A stretch of 64,000 nucleotides of DNA from Roseicyclus sediminis (GTDB lineage: Bacteria; Pseudomonadota; Alphaproteobacteria; Rhodobacterales; Rhodobacteraceae), in NCBI RefSeq assembly GCF_025515305.1, contig NZ_JAOPHT010000001.1:186001-250000 (forward strand). Reading direction: 5' to 3'. Shown piece by piece: positions 34,075-42,454 of this stretch. How positions within the stretch are numbered: position 1 is the stretch's first letter; the number at the start of each line of letters is the position of its first letter. The notes below the pieces were generated by a model. It saw only the letters and a list, made by a program, of their open reading frames with translations. It did no database searches and was not told the origin of the DNA. The position numbers were made by a program, and so were the translations under genes.

Positions 34075-35772
34075 TCAGCCGCCGACCACATCCACGCTGT
34101 TGTTGGGTTGGATCTCGACGGTACCTTCGGCGCGGATGTGGTTTTCCACCACCTCCCAGATCGGAGGTCCCTCGGTTCCTTCGTTCACGGACGCCCAGCC
34201 GGCGACCACGTAGTTCCGGTCGGGCTCGATCGCCTCGCCGGTGGAAAGCAGCGTCATGTCGGTGATGCGGCTGCCCTGGTCCTGGTGGATGTCGATCCGG
34301 TAGCCGAGGCCGCCGATCCGCACCATGTCGCCGCCCTGCTGGTAGTAGGCGTCCGGGTTGAAGATGTTCGCGGCCACGTCCTCGAAGATCGTGTGCAACA
34401 TCTCGCCCGACATCTCGGTGCGGTAGGCGTTGGGGTAGGTCATGGCGGTGACGTTGTAGATGTCTTCCCGCGTGATCTCCTGGCCCGGGAGGATCGCCGC
34501 GCCCCAGCGGAAACCGGGGGAAAGCGCGATCTGCGCGTCCCGCTGCGAGATGAGCGCGTTGCAGATCACGTCGTCCCAGGTGCCGTTGAAGTTGCCACGC
34601 CGGAAAAGGAGCGAGCCGGACGTACCGATGACTTCGGACATTTCCGCCTCGAAGGGAGCGCGGGTCTGAGCGACGAGCGCCGCCATCTCCGGGTCGGGCG
34701 CGATGACGTCCGAGAAGATCGGGATCAGCCGATGCGCGATCCCCTGAAGTCCGCCGTCGCGGACGTCGAGATCCACGCGGCTGACGAACTTCCCGTGGGA
34801 GCCGGAGGCGATCAGGAACGTGTTTCCGACCTGCAGCGGCTCGGGCAGGGCATCGTGGGTGTGACCCGTCAGGATCACGTCGATGCCGGGAATGTCGCGG
34901 GCGAACTGGCGATCCACGTCAAAGCCGTTGTGGGAGAGAAGGACAACGACCTCGGCGCCGGCCGCCCGCACTTCTTCGACCACTTCCGCGATACGCTCGC
35001 GGCGGAGGCCGAAGGAGTATTCGGGGAACATCCAGCCAGGGTTGGCGATGGGCATGTAGGGGAAGGCCTGGCCGATGACGGCGATCTGGGTGCCGCCCCG
35101 CTCGAACATCCGGTAGTCGTCGAAGACCGGCTCGTCCCATTCGATGTCGAAGATGTTCGCGCCGAGGAAGGCGGGGTTGAGGCCGCCACCCTCGACGATC
35201 TCGCGCACCCGTTCGGAACCCAGCGTGAACTCCCAGTGCGAGGTCATCGCCTCGACGCCCAGGGCGTTGAAGAGGTCGACCATGTCCTGCCCCGCGGTGC
35301 GAAGCGCCGGCAGCGAGCCCTGCCAGGTGTCGCCGCCATCGAGCAGGAGCGCGTCGGGACGCTCGGCCTTGATCGCCTTGACGACCGTCGCGATGCGGTC
35401 GAGGCCGCCCATCCTGCCATAGGTGCGGGCGAGCGAGGTGAAATCGTCGAAGGTCAGCGCGTAGTCGAGGGCCGATCCGCGCTCGATCCCGTAGGCCGCG
35501 CGGAATTCGTCGCCGACGAGATGCGGCGGCTGGCCCGCGGCCGCGCCGACGCCGATGTTGAACTCCGGCTCGCGGAAGTAGATCGGCTGCGTCTGCGCAT
35601 GGATGTCGGTGATGTGGATCAGCGTCACGTTGCCGAAATTGCTGGATCCGATCAGGTCGTCCTGGCTCAGCACCTGTTGCGCGGCGAGCCGCGACCAGTT
35701 CCCGAAACCGGACGCCCCATAGAGCGCCGTGGTCGCCATTGCGGCCTGAACGAAGTGGCGGCGGGAGATCAT
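34075..35772 (-). CDS. soxB: SoxB, thiosulfohydrolase
   Basis: 565 aa, dinuclear-Mn hydrolase of the 5'-nucleotidase fold that releases sulfate from SoxY-bound thiosulfonate. Tat signal ISRRHFVQAAM; metal-site motifs ITDIHAQ, GDTWQGS, SHNGFD and TGHTHD; substrate region GNFNGTWDD. Downstream of a terminator-like hairpin and an exact ATTC-N8-GAAT site, so it probably starts its own transcript soxBCDEF. Confidence 0.94.
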   Translation of the reverse strand: MISRRHFVQAAMATTALYGASGFGNWSRLAAQQVLSQDDLIGSSNFGNVTLIHITDIHAQTQPIYFREPEFNIGVGAAAGQPPHLVGDEFRAAYGIERGSALDYALTFDDFTSLARTYGRMGGLDRIATVVKAIKAERPDALLLDGGDTWQGSLPALRTAGQDMVDLFNALGVEAMTSHWEFTLGSERVREIVEGGGLNPAFLGANIFDIEWDEPVFDDYRMFERGGTQIAVIGQAFPYMPIANPGWMFPEYSFGLRRERIAEVVEEVRAAGAEVVVLLSHNGFDVDRQFARDIPGIDVILTGHTHDALPEPLQVGNTFLIASGSHGKFVSRVDLDVRDGGLQGIAHRLIPIFSDVIAPDPEMAALVAQTRAPFEAEMSEVIGTSGSLLFRRGNFNGTWDDVICNALISQRDAQIALSPGFRWGAAILPGQEITREDIYNVTAMTYPNAYRTEMSGEMLHTIFEDVAANIFNPDAYYQQGGDMVRIGGLGYRIDIHQDQGSRITDMTLLSTGEAIEPDRNYVVAGWASVNEGTEGPPIWEVVENHIRAEGTVEIQPNNSVDVVGG

Positions 35773-35791
35773 CGGTTCAACCTCAGGAGTT

Positions 35792-35807
35792 ATTCAGAAT
35801 TTTGAAT
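35792..35807. promoter_or_regulatory. SqrR/SoxR-type operator ATTC-N8-GAAT in front of soxB
   Basis: ATTCAGAATTTTGAAT, an exact ATTC-N8-GAAT palindrome, 20 bp upstream of the soxB start. This pattern is the one described for the persulfide-responsive ArsR protein SqrR of Rhodobacter. The cluster's own SoxR has the matching cysteine pair, so it is the likely ligand. Confidence 0.6.
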
Positions 35808-35819
35808 GTTTGGAAGTGC

Positions 35820-35851
35820 AAAACCGCCCCGGTTTGCACCAGGGCGGTTTT
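35820..35851. terminator. Hairpin between soxA and soxB
   Basis: Ten-pair stem AAAACCGCCC/GGGCGGTTTT with a 12-nt loop, just after the soxA stop on the minus strand. The stem itself ends in TTTT. Probably a partial terminator splitting soxXYZA from soxBCDEF. Confidence 0.7.
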
Positions 35852-35858
35852 CGGTTTG

Positions 35859-36722
35859 TCAGTTGCGGACCGAGGGTCCCTCGACCGTCAGGCCGTTGCC
35901 GCGCGAGGCGACGTAGAGCTCGAGCGCCACGAACTCCGGGCTGCCGACCGAGAAGGTCTCGCCGCGGGTGTCCCGGATGCAGCCGCGGAAGCGGTTGTGG
36001 ATCGAGACAAGTCCGGCGTTCCGAAGACGGTAAGTCGGGAACCCGTTGATCTGGCCCTGGCTGAGATGGTCGGCCCGGATCAGGTTGCCGTAGTTGTCCT
36101 CGTGGCAGTTGGCGCAGCTGAGTTCCAACTGACCGAACCGGGTGTAGTAGATTTCCCGGCCCTGCTCCCACGTTTCCTGCGCCGGACCATCGATCGCGAC
36201 GTTGACCGGGATGCCACGGCCGACCGACGAGATCAGCGCCGTCATGTTGCGCATATCCTGGCTGTCGTAGCCGTAGGGCTCGGCGCCCATCCGCTCCGTC
36301 TGGCACTCGATGATCTGCATTTCCACGGTCTGAACCAGCCCGCGCTCCTCGTCCCACTTGGGATAGGTGGAGCGGACCTCGGACAGGCTTTCGGCATTCT
36401 CGTGGCACGAGGCGCAGCTCTGCCCCTCGGTCCCCATTACGGTTTCGAACGCCTCCAGACCCTGGTCGACGAAGATCATGCCGGGATTGTCGAAATCGTC
36501 CGCCTGCATGGCCTGCGTCTCGTCGGAACGGAACACCCAGCCCGAGTAGATCGTCGAGAGCCTGTCCTGGAGATGCTCCGGGGCCGCTGTCTCGATGATC
36601 ATCTCGATCTCGCCGTTGACGATAAGTTCCTCGTCGTCGCCGATATCGGCGCTCGTGGCACCCGCGAGGGCAATCGCCACGGCCGCCACGGCGGCGCCTC
36701 CGAACAGTGATGTCTTCCTCAT
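35859..36722 (-). CDS. soxA: SoxA, diheme c-type cytochrome of SoxAX
   Basis: 287 aa. Signal peptide ending ATSA; heme motifs CASCH (103-107) and CANCH (203-207); Cys248 in RFRGCIRDTR is the position of the persulfide-modified heme ligand in SoxA, and Cys140 matches the first heme's cysteine ligand. SoxAX joins thiosulfate to the SoxY cysteine. Lies 55 bp after soxZ. Confidence 0.93.
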   Translation of the reverse strand: MRKTSLFGGAAVAAVAIALAGATSADIGDDEELIVNGEIEMIIETAAPEHLQDRLSTIYSGWVFRSDETQAMQADDFDNPGMIFVDQGLEAFETVMGTEGQSCASCHENAESLSEVRSTYPKWDEERGLVQTVEMQIIECQTERMGAEPYGYDSQDMRNMTALISSVGRGIPVNVAIDGPAQETWEQGREIYYTRFGQLELSCANCHEDNYGNLIRADHLSQGQINGFPTYRLRNAGLVSIHNRFRGCIRDTRGETFSVGSPEFVALELYVASRGNGLTVEGPSVRN

Positions 36723-36777
36723 GGCCGTACTATTCCTCCCTTGCGACGGCTGGGCCCCGGTTGGTTCCGGGTCCGGT

Positions 36778-37107
36778 TCAGGTGACCGTGATCTCGGCGG
36801 TCTCCTCGTAGACCGAGCCGTCGTCGTCGTACCACGTGAACTGGAACGTCCCGCTTTCCGGAACGGTCGCGTCGAACTGGAAATAGGGGTTGGTCGAAAT
36901 CGCCGGCTCGAGCGTCACGTCGATGACGTTCTGACCGTTGAAGTCGCAGGTGAAGCGGTTGATGATCGACCGCGGGATCAGGTTGCCGTCCCCGTCACGG
37001 CGCTGGCCGCTTTCCATCGGGTGGCTGATGAGCGTCCGGACCGAGACCGAATCTCCGGCCGATGCATCGCGGGGAACGCGGACGCGGGGGGTAACGTTAT
37101 CTGCCAT
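36778..37107 (-). CDS. soxZ: SoxZ, sulfur carrier complex subunit
   Basis: 109 aa, no signal peptide (exported with SoxY). Immunoglobulin-like sandwich: RVRVPRDASAGDSVSVRTLI, HPMESGQRRD, and the C-terminal FTWYDDDGSVYEE. It binds SoxY to form the SoxYZ carrier on which all Sox steps occur. Confidence 0.93.
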   Translation of the reverse strand: MADNVTPRVRVPRDASAGDSVSVRTLISHPMESGQRRDGDGNLIPRSIINRFTCDFNGQNVIDVTLEPAISTNPYFQFDATVPESGTFQFTWYDDDGSVYEETAEITVT

Positions 37108-37128
37108 TTGTCCTATCCTCCGATGGGC

Positions 37129-37551
37129 TCAGCCGCCGCAGCCGCCGATGGTGACGCGCACGTTCTGGCGCGCCTGCTTGAAGGTGCCGTCGGGCATGCG
37201 CGCGATGGCGATGACGTCCTGCTCACCGGCGAGACGGATGCGGGTCGCGCATCCCTGGCGGCCGGCCAGCGGACCGAAGTTGAAGGTGCAGACGTCCGGG
37301 TTCGGGTTGCCTGCGGCGAGCACCATGATGGCCTCCGCACCGGGTGCATCGACCTCGATCGGAACGGTGTTCCCGTTCTCGGCGATCTCGGGCGCGATAA
37401 GGGTGATCCCGTCCGAACCGGCCTCGGCGCCACCGGTGAAGGCTGCGATCGCCTCCTCCAGGGTCGCGGCCGATACGATGCTCGGAAGCCCGAAGAAGGC
37501 GGCGGCGGCCACGAGACCCGTGCCGACGAACTGCCTGCGTGATAGATCCAT
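37129..37551 (-). CDS. soxY: SoxY, sulfur carrier protein
   Basis: 140 aa. Tat signal LSRRQFVGTGLVAAAAFFG and the hallmark C-terminal GGCGG arm, whose cysteine carries the sulfur substrate. 21 bp before soxZ and 34 bp after soxX. Confidence 0.95.
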   Translation of the reverse strand: MDLSRRQFVGTGLVAAAAFFGLPSIVSAATLEEAIAAFTGGAEAGSDGITLIAPEIAENGNTVPIEVDAPGAEAIMVLAAGNPNPDVCTFNFGPLAGRQGCATRIRLAGEQDVIAIARMPDGTFKQARQNVRVTIGGCGG

Positions 37552-37585
37552 GAGTTACATCTCCTCGTTCAAGTGCAGCCGATCG

Positions 37586-38062
37586 CTACTCTGTCAGCGT
37601 CATCAGATAGGCCACGACGTCCTCGACTTGCTGCGCCGTAAGCAGCGGCTCGAGGGGGCCTTCGGCGGCCCGGCCCGTGAAAGCGTTTCCGGGGCGCGTG
37701 AAGCCGGACACCCGGTAGAAGGACGGCATGATCGAGTCCGGGAAGGCCATCTTCGCATTGGCAACGATGCCGCGAAGCGCGGCCTCGTCCCATCTGGCCC
37801 CGACACCGTCGAGCGACGGCCCGACCTCGCCATGGAACTGCTCATCTTCCAGCGCGGTGACCTGGTGGCAGGCAATGCAGTTGCCGAGACCACGGTTCAC
37901 CATCACATCGCGTCCGGCCGCGGCGTCTCCCGGCACGCCGGTCAGCGATTGAGCAATGTCACCGTATTCGTTCGTCACCACGTCATCCGGAAGGATGACA
38001 TCGGCATGAAGGGTCGTCGCGGCCAAAGCAAAGCCGGCCGCCAACATCAAGTGGCGCGTCAA
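37586..38062 (-). CDS. soxX: SoxX, monoheme c-type cytochrome of SoxAX
   Basis: 158 aa. Signal peptide ending TLHA, one heme motif CIACH (62-66), and a C-terminal region with PSFYRVSGF supplying the probable Met/other ligand side. Partner of SoxA. The 126-bp region upstream (38063-38188) has an AT-rich stretch unlike its surroundings and probably holds the soxXYZA promoter. Confidence 0.92.
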   Translation of the reverse strand: MTRHLMLAAGFALAATTLHADVILPDDVVTNEYGDIAQSLTGVPGDAAAGRDVMVNRGLGNCIACHQVTALEDEQFHGEVGPSLDGVGARWDEAALRGIVANAKMAFPDSIMPSFYRVSGFTRPGNAFTGRAAEGPLEPLLTAQQVEDVVAYLMTLTE

Positions 38063-38188
38063 GGTTGTTCCTCCCTAGGGCGAGTTTGTGGCCCTTGGTA
38101 TACCGTAGACTCATCACGGCAATCATTTCAACCATACATTTTGTTTTTTGCATATGATGCCGGGAAGAGCCTGACGAAGCTTCGGAAT
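38063..38188 (-). promoter_or_regulatory. Intergenic region upstream of soxX
   Basis: 126 bp between soxW and soxX. It contains an AT-rich block around 38130-38160 with CATACATTTTG and TTTTGCATATG. No ATTC-N8-GAAT match was seen here. A promoter for soxXYZA is likely; the exact boxes are not clear. Confidence 0.4.
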
Positions 38189-38761
38189 TCACTCCGATAT
38201 CACGCCGGACTCGCGCAGAATCCTTGCGTGATACGCCTGGAAACTCTCATCGGAGTTGTATCCTTCGCCCAGGACCCAGGTCATCATGTTGCGGGTCATT
38301 CCCCGGCTGAAGGCACCGGGCATCGTCGCCACCGCCGCCTCAAGTCCCGTCATGCCTTCGGGCACCTCTTCGGGGAAGAAAAGAATCGTCGGCGTGAACA
38401 GCGTGCGCCAGCGACGGACAACTTCGCTCTCGCGCATGGTCTCGCCGTCGAAATCGGTGACCTCGGTGCCGCCGTACATGTCGAGGCGGACGAAGAAGTA
38501 GTCGTCGTTCAGCATCTCCAGGATCTCGGGGTCGACGAAGACCTCCTCGTGCATTTCCCGGCAGTAGATGCAGCCGCGCTGCTCGATGATGACGGCGAAT
38601 CGCTGTCCGTTCGCCGTGGCCTCCGCGAGGTCCTCGCGCAGGTCCTTGAATGTCTCGTGCAGCCAGGGCGCGACGTGCAGCCCGTTGTCGTCCAGCTCGG
38701 CCATCGCCGGCCCCGTCATGCAAACGGCGACCGCGGCGATTGCCATAAAGCGTCTGATCAT
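38189..38761 (-). CDS. soxW: SoxW, periplasmic thioredoxin
   Basis: 190 aa. Signal peptide MIRRFMAIAAVAVCMTGPAMA and a thioredoxin-like CIYC active site in QRGCIYCREMHEE; cis-proline region TPTILFF. Together with SoxV it keeps SoxY cysteines reduced. Two adjacent ATGs exist (38764 and 38761); the second has the better spacing from GGAGG. Confidence 0.88.
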   Translation of the reverse strand: MIRRFMAIAAVAVCMTGPAMAELDDNGLHVAPWLHETFKDLREDLAEATANGQRFAVIIEQRGCIYCREMHEEVFVDPEILEMLNDDYFFVRLDMYGGTEVTDFDGETMRESEVVRRWRTLFTPTILFFPEEVPEGMTGLEAAVATMPGAFSRGMTRNMMTWVLGEGYNSDESFQAYHARILRESGVISE

Positions 38762-38792
38762 CATTACCTCCCTCTCGTTCCCCGGCCGCGAC

Positions 38793-39533
38793 TCAGCCGA
38801 TGCTCTGGAACACCTCGAAATTCTGCAGCATCCATTGCCCGATGTAATTCATCGCGTTGGTTGCGATGAGAACGCCGAACACCACAAGCGCGGCGCCAGT
38901 GACCTTCTCGACCACGCCGAGGTGCCGGCGGAAGCGGGACATGAAGGCCATGAACGGGCCGACGAAAGCGGCCGCGAGCACGAAGGGCAGCGTCATGCCG
39001 ACGCCGTAGGCCGTGAGCAGCAGCGCCCCCTGACTGGCGGTGTCCGTGCCCGCGGCCGTGAACAGGATCGCGGCGAGGATCGGGCCCACGCAGGGCGTCC
39101 AGCCAAAGGCGAAAGCCAGACCGATGAGGTAGGCGCCGCCAAAGCCGAGGTTCTTCGTGTCGCCCATCTCGCTGCGCCACTGGCGATTGAGAAAGCCGAT
39201 GCGGAAGATCCCGAGGAAGTGCAGCCCCATCACGATGATGAGCGCCGCGGCCACCCAGCGCAGGACGTCGAACCAATCCCGGACAAGCTGCCCGACGGCA
39301 GAAGCGGATGCGCCGAGGCTGACGAAGACCGTGAGCATTCCCGCCGCGAAGAACAGCGCGCCGATGATCGCCCTCCGGCGCACGGCAGAAGACACACCGC
39401 CATCCACGGCCATGGTGTTCGCACTTACGCCGGCCAGATAACTCAGGTAGAATGGTACCATCGGCAGGACGCAGGGCGAAAGAAAAGACAGGAGCCCCGC
39501 AAGGAACGCGCCGGTCATGCTGACGTCGAACAT
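38793..39533 (-). CDS. soxV: SoxV, CcdA/DsbD-type thiol electron transporter
   Basis: 246 aa, six predicted TM helices. The two redox cysteines are in LLSFLSPCVLPMVP and FGWTPCVGPI, as in CcdA. It moves electrons from cytoplasmic thioredoxin to SoxW in the periplasm. The start MFDVSMTG at 39533 has a GGAGG site. First gene of the minus-strand sox cluster; it diverges from soxS. Confidence 0.9.
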   Translation of the reverse strand: MFDVSMTGAFLAGLLSFLSPCVLPMVPFYLSYLAGVSANTMAVDGGVSSAVRRRAIIGALFFAAGMLTVFVSLGASASAVGQLVRDWFDVLRWVAAALIIVMGLHFLGIFRIGFLNRQWRSEMGDTKNLGFGGAYLIGLAFAFGWTPCVGPILAAILFTAAGTDTASQGALLLTAYGVGMTLPFVLAAAFVGPFMAFMSRFRRHLGVVEKVTGAALVVFGVLIATNAMNYIGQWMLQNFEVFQSIG

Positions 39534-39583
39534 GGATCCTCCGGATGCCGACACATTCACAAATTCATATTATTGACAAGTTG

Positions 39584-39970
39584 ATGCGCTGGTCAATCGC
39601 CTCGTTGATACCACGCCTGTCAATTCCGCTCATGGTTGCGCTCGCCTCGATTTCGGCGACCTCCGCGCGCGCGGACATGATTCTCCTGATGTTCGAGGAA
39701 CCCGGTTGCGTCTGGTGCGCGCGGTGGACCGAGGACGTCGGCGGGGAATACCCCATCACTCCCGAGGGAATGGCGGCACCCCTGGTGCGCATCGACCTCC
39801 GCGACCAGCCACCCGAAGGTGTGACGCTGGTATCGCCGGCCCGATATTCGCCGACCTTCGTCGTCGTCGAGAACGGAATCGAGCTTGGCCGTATCGAGGG
39901 GTATCCCGGCGAGGACTTCTTCTGGGGCCTTCTGGGGCGCATTCTCGAACGCGCGACGCCGGAAAGTTGA
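39584..39970 (+). CDS. soxS: SoxS, periplasmic thioredoxin-like protein
   Basis: 128 aa from the ATG at 39584 (an upstream ATG at 39545 would cover the promoter). Signal peptide MRWSIASLIPRL to TSARA, then CVWC active site in EEPGCVWCARW and a cis-Pro in YSPTFVVVE. In Paracoccus SoxS reactivates SoxYZ. First gene of the divergent soxS-soxR-soxT side. Confidence 0.85.
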   Translation: MRWSIASLIPRLSIPLMVALASISATSARADMILLMFEEPGCVWCARWTEDVGGEYPITPEGMAAPLVRIDLRDQPPEGVTLVSPARYSPTFVVVENGIELGRIEGYPGEDFFWGLLGRILERATPES

Positions 39971-40049
39971 GCAGGGAGTTCGTCAGATGCCACAGAGCCG
40001 CCATCGTTCCCTTCGAAAGGTGGCGCGGCGCATGAGGATTGGCTAAGTA

Positions 40050-40448
40050 GTGCAGCAGACGGAAACCAGACATAATTTCTCCGACCCCACCATGCCGGAT
40101 GACCATACATACGCCCGATCCATCCTGCCCGATCCGGGCAAGCCGATGGAAGAAGAGGTTTGGAAGCGCGTCAAGAACAACGCGCAAGGGGCGTCGGACT
40201 TCCTGAAAGCACTGAGCCACGAAGGGCGATTGATGATCCTCTGTTCGCTCGCTCACGGCGAGAAGTCGGTGACCGAACTCGAACAGATGCTCTCGTCCCG
40301 GCAGGCCGCCGTGTCTCAGCAACTCGCCCGCCTCCGCCAGGAAAAACTGATCACCGCCCGGCGGGACGGCAAGCAGATCTATTACAGTTTGACAGACGAC
40401 CGCGCGCGCCGGATCATCGAGCAAGTCTACGAGTTGTTCTGCACCTGA
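40050..40448 (+). CDS. soxR: SoxR, ArsR/SqrR-type sulfur-responsive repressor
   Basis: 132 aa if the GTG at 40050 is used; an ATG at 40092 would give 118 aa. Winged helix with recognition helix SSRQAAVSQQLARLRQ and wing RRDGKQIYYSL. Two cysteines, Cys65 in MILCSLAHGEKS and Cys131 at the C-terminus (ELFCT), are 66 residues apart, the same spacing as Cys41 and Cys107 of SqrR, where they form a tetrasulfide that releases DNA. Likely represses the sox promoters until sulfane sulfur appears. Confidence 0.88.
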   Translation: MQQTETRHNFSDPTMPDDHTYARSILPDPGKPMEEEVWKRVKNNAQGASDFLKALSHEGRLMILCSLAHGEKSVTELEQMLSSRQAAVSQQLARLRQEKLITARRDGKQIYYSLTDDRARRIIEQVYELFCT

Positions 40449-40488
40449 GCATGCCGCCTCGCCGCGCACCGGGTGTCAGGGAGGGAAC

Positions 40489-41541
40489 ATGCTCGATCTC
40501 ATCGGCGAAGAGGGAACCGTCCTTCTGATCGGCGCGGCCGGAGGCCTCGCGCTTGGACTTGCCGCGCGGCTGGGCAAGCTCTGCACGCTCGGCATGATCG
40601 AGGATGTCCACTACGGCCGGGATTACGGGCGCATGTGGATGTGGGTCACGGCGCTCGGAACGGCGCTGATCCTGAATTTCGGCGCCGGGGCGCTTGGGTT
40701 CGTGGACCTTTCCCAGACGCTCTATCTCAGCCACCGCTATTCTCTTCTCGGCGCCATCCTTGGCGGGCTCCTGTTCGGCTACGGCATGGCCCAGGCGGGG
40801 AATTGCGGCTACGGCGTGCTGGCGCGTCTGGGGGGAGGAGACATCCGCGCCCTGATGATCGCCATCGTCATGGGCGTCACGGCCAGCGCGGCGATCTTCG
40901 GCGTTCTCGGCGGCCTGCGCCCGATGCTCTTTCCCATCGACGACGCCGGGCCGGTGCCCAATGGGCTCGCACACCAGCTCGAGGCGCTGACAGGCCTGTC
41001 GCATACCTCCGTGGGCCTCGCGCTCGGCGCGGCGGCGCTGCTGGCCTCGATCCGCTTCCAGACCCGCGGCAAGCGAGGCGTACGGGTCTTCTGGGGCATG
41101 GTCGCCGGCGCGGCGATCAGTTCGGGCTTCCTCGGAACCTACTGGGTCGCGACCAGCGGTTTCGAGGCATGGCCCATCGCCTCGCACAGCTTTACCGCGC
41201 CCATCGGCGAGACGATCCACTATGCCATGTTCTCCTCTGGTCTCGCGCCCAAGTTCGGCATGGGCTCCGTGGTCGGCGTCATCGTCGGAAGCGTGATCGG
41301 CAGCCTGATCCAGGACGGCTTCCGCTGGGAGGCCTGCGAGGACCCGCGCGAGTTGCGCCGGCAGATGGGGGGCGCGGTGGCAATGGGCCTCGGCGCGGTT
41401 CTCGCCGCCGGGTGTAGTGTCGGTCAGGGCATGTCCGCGCTCTCGCTGCTGTCTGTGACCGCGCCCGTCGTCGCCGCAAGCATCTGGGTCGGCGCGTGGA
41501 TCGGACTCAGGCATCTCATCGCCGGCCTCGAAGCGGTCTGA
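40489..41541 (+). CDS. soxT: SoxT-like YeeE/YedE family permease
   Basis: 350 aa, multiple TM helices, family cysteines in LGKLCTLGMI, QAGNCGYGV and LAAGCSVGQGMSALS. Adjacent to soxR, the position of soxT in other alphaproteobacterial sox clusters, where SoxT proteins are proposed to import sulfur compounds for oxidation or for sensing by SoxR. GGAGGGA site before the ATG. A second paralogue is at 27992-29056. Confidence 0.84.
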   Translation: MLDLIGEEGTVLLIGAAGGLALGLAARLGKLCTLGMIEDVHYGRDYGRMWMWVTALGTALILNFGAGALGFVDLSQTLYLSHRYSLLGAILGGLLFGYGMAQAGNCGYGVLARLGGGDIRALMIAIVMGVTASAAIFGVLGGLRPMLFPIDDAGPVPNGLAHQLEALTGLSHTSVGLALGAAALLASIRFQTRGKRGVRVFWGMVAGAAISSGFLGTYWVATSGFEAWPIASHSFTAPIGETIHYAMFSSGLAPKFGMGSVVGVIVGSVIGSLIQDGFRWEACEDPRELRRQMGGAVAMGLGAVLAAGCSVGQGMSALSLLSVTAPVVAASIWVGAWIGLRHLIAGLEAV

Positions 41542-41608
41542 GCGCGTTGCCTGCAGGCCGGCCGCGTCCTAAACCGACTGCGACAACCGCCACAACCGGA
41601 CGAGACCC

Positions 41609-42442
41609 ATGACGAAACCCTGCATCATCTGCGTGGCAATCACCGGTTCGGTTCCCCGCAAGTCCGACAATCCCGCCGTTCCCATCACCGTCGCGGAGCA
41701 GATCGAAAGCACGCAGGAGGCCTTCGAGGCCGGGGCCGCGATCTGTCATGCCCATGTGCGCAACGACGACGGCTCGCCCAGCGCGGACCCCGAGAAATTC
41801 GCGCGGCTCAAGGAAGGGCTGGAGACGCATTGCCCGGGCATGATCGTCCAGTTTTCCACCGGCGGACGCTCGGGCGCCGGGAGGGAACGGGGCGGGATGC
41901 TGCCGCTCAGGCCCGACATGGCCTCGCTCACCGTCGGATCGAACAACTTCCCGACCCGCGTCTACGAGAACCCGCCGGATCTGGTCGATTGGCTGGCCGC
42001 CGAAATGGACCGCTACGACATCCTTCCCGAGATCGAGGCCTTCGATCTCAGTCACATCCATCATGCCGCGCTGATGCACCGCGACGGCCGACTGCCCAGG
42101 AAGCCATACGTGCAGTTCGTCATGGGCGTGAAGAACGCGATGCCGACGGATCGGGACGTGTTCGACTACTACCTGCGCACGATGGCGCGGCTTCTGCCGG
42201 GGTCGGAGTGGTGCGCGGCCGGGATCGGGCGGAACCAGATCGTGGTCAACGAATGGTGCGTCGCGAACGGCGGCCATGCGCGCACCGGCCTCGAGGACAA
42301 CATCCGCCTCGACCGCGACACGCTGGCGCCGTCGAACGCGGCGCTGGTGCGCCGGGTGGTCGAGCTCTGCGACGCCCATGAGCGCCCTGTCGCCACGCCC
42401 GCCGAGGCGCGCGCGCTTCTCGGCCTGCGCGCGGCCGCCTGA
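41609..42442 (+). CDS. BKACE family beta-keto acid cleavage enzyme
   Basis: 277 aa. Zn-dependent family (DUF849) that condenses a beta-keto acid with acetyl-CoA to give an acetoacetate and a CoA ester. Seen: AITGSVPRK, the metal-binding AICHAHVRND, and FDLSHIHHAA, QFVMGVKNAMPTD. Substrate class not assignable. It precedes the KDG kinase by 12 nt, so a part in sugar-acid catabolism is possible. Confidence 0.85.
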   Translation: MTKPCIICVAITGSVPRKSDNPAVPITVAEQIESTQEAFEAGAAICHAHVRNDDGSPSADPEKFARLKEGLETHCPGMIVQFSTGGRSGAGRERGGMLPLRPDMASLTVGSNNFPTRVYENPPDLVDWLAAEMDRYDILPEIEAFDLSHIHHAALMHRDGRLPRKPYVQFVMGVKNAMPTDRDVFDYYLRTMARLLPGSEWCAAGIGRNQIVVNEWCVANGGHARTGLEDNIRLDRDTLAPSNAALVRRVVELCDAHERPVATPAEARALLGLRAAA

Positions 42443-42454
42443 GGCGGCGTCCCC

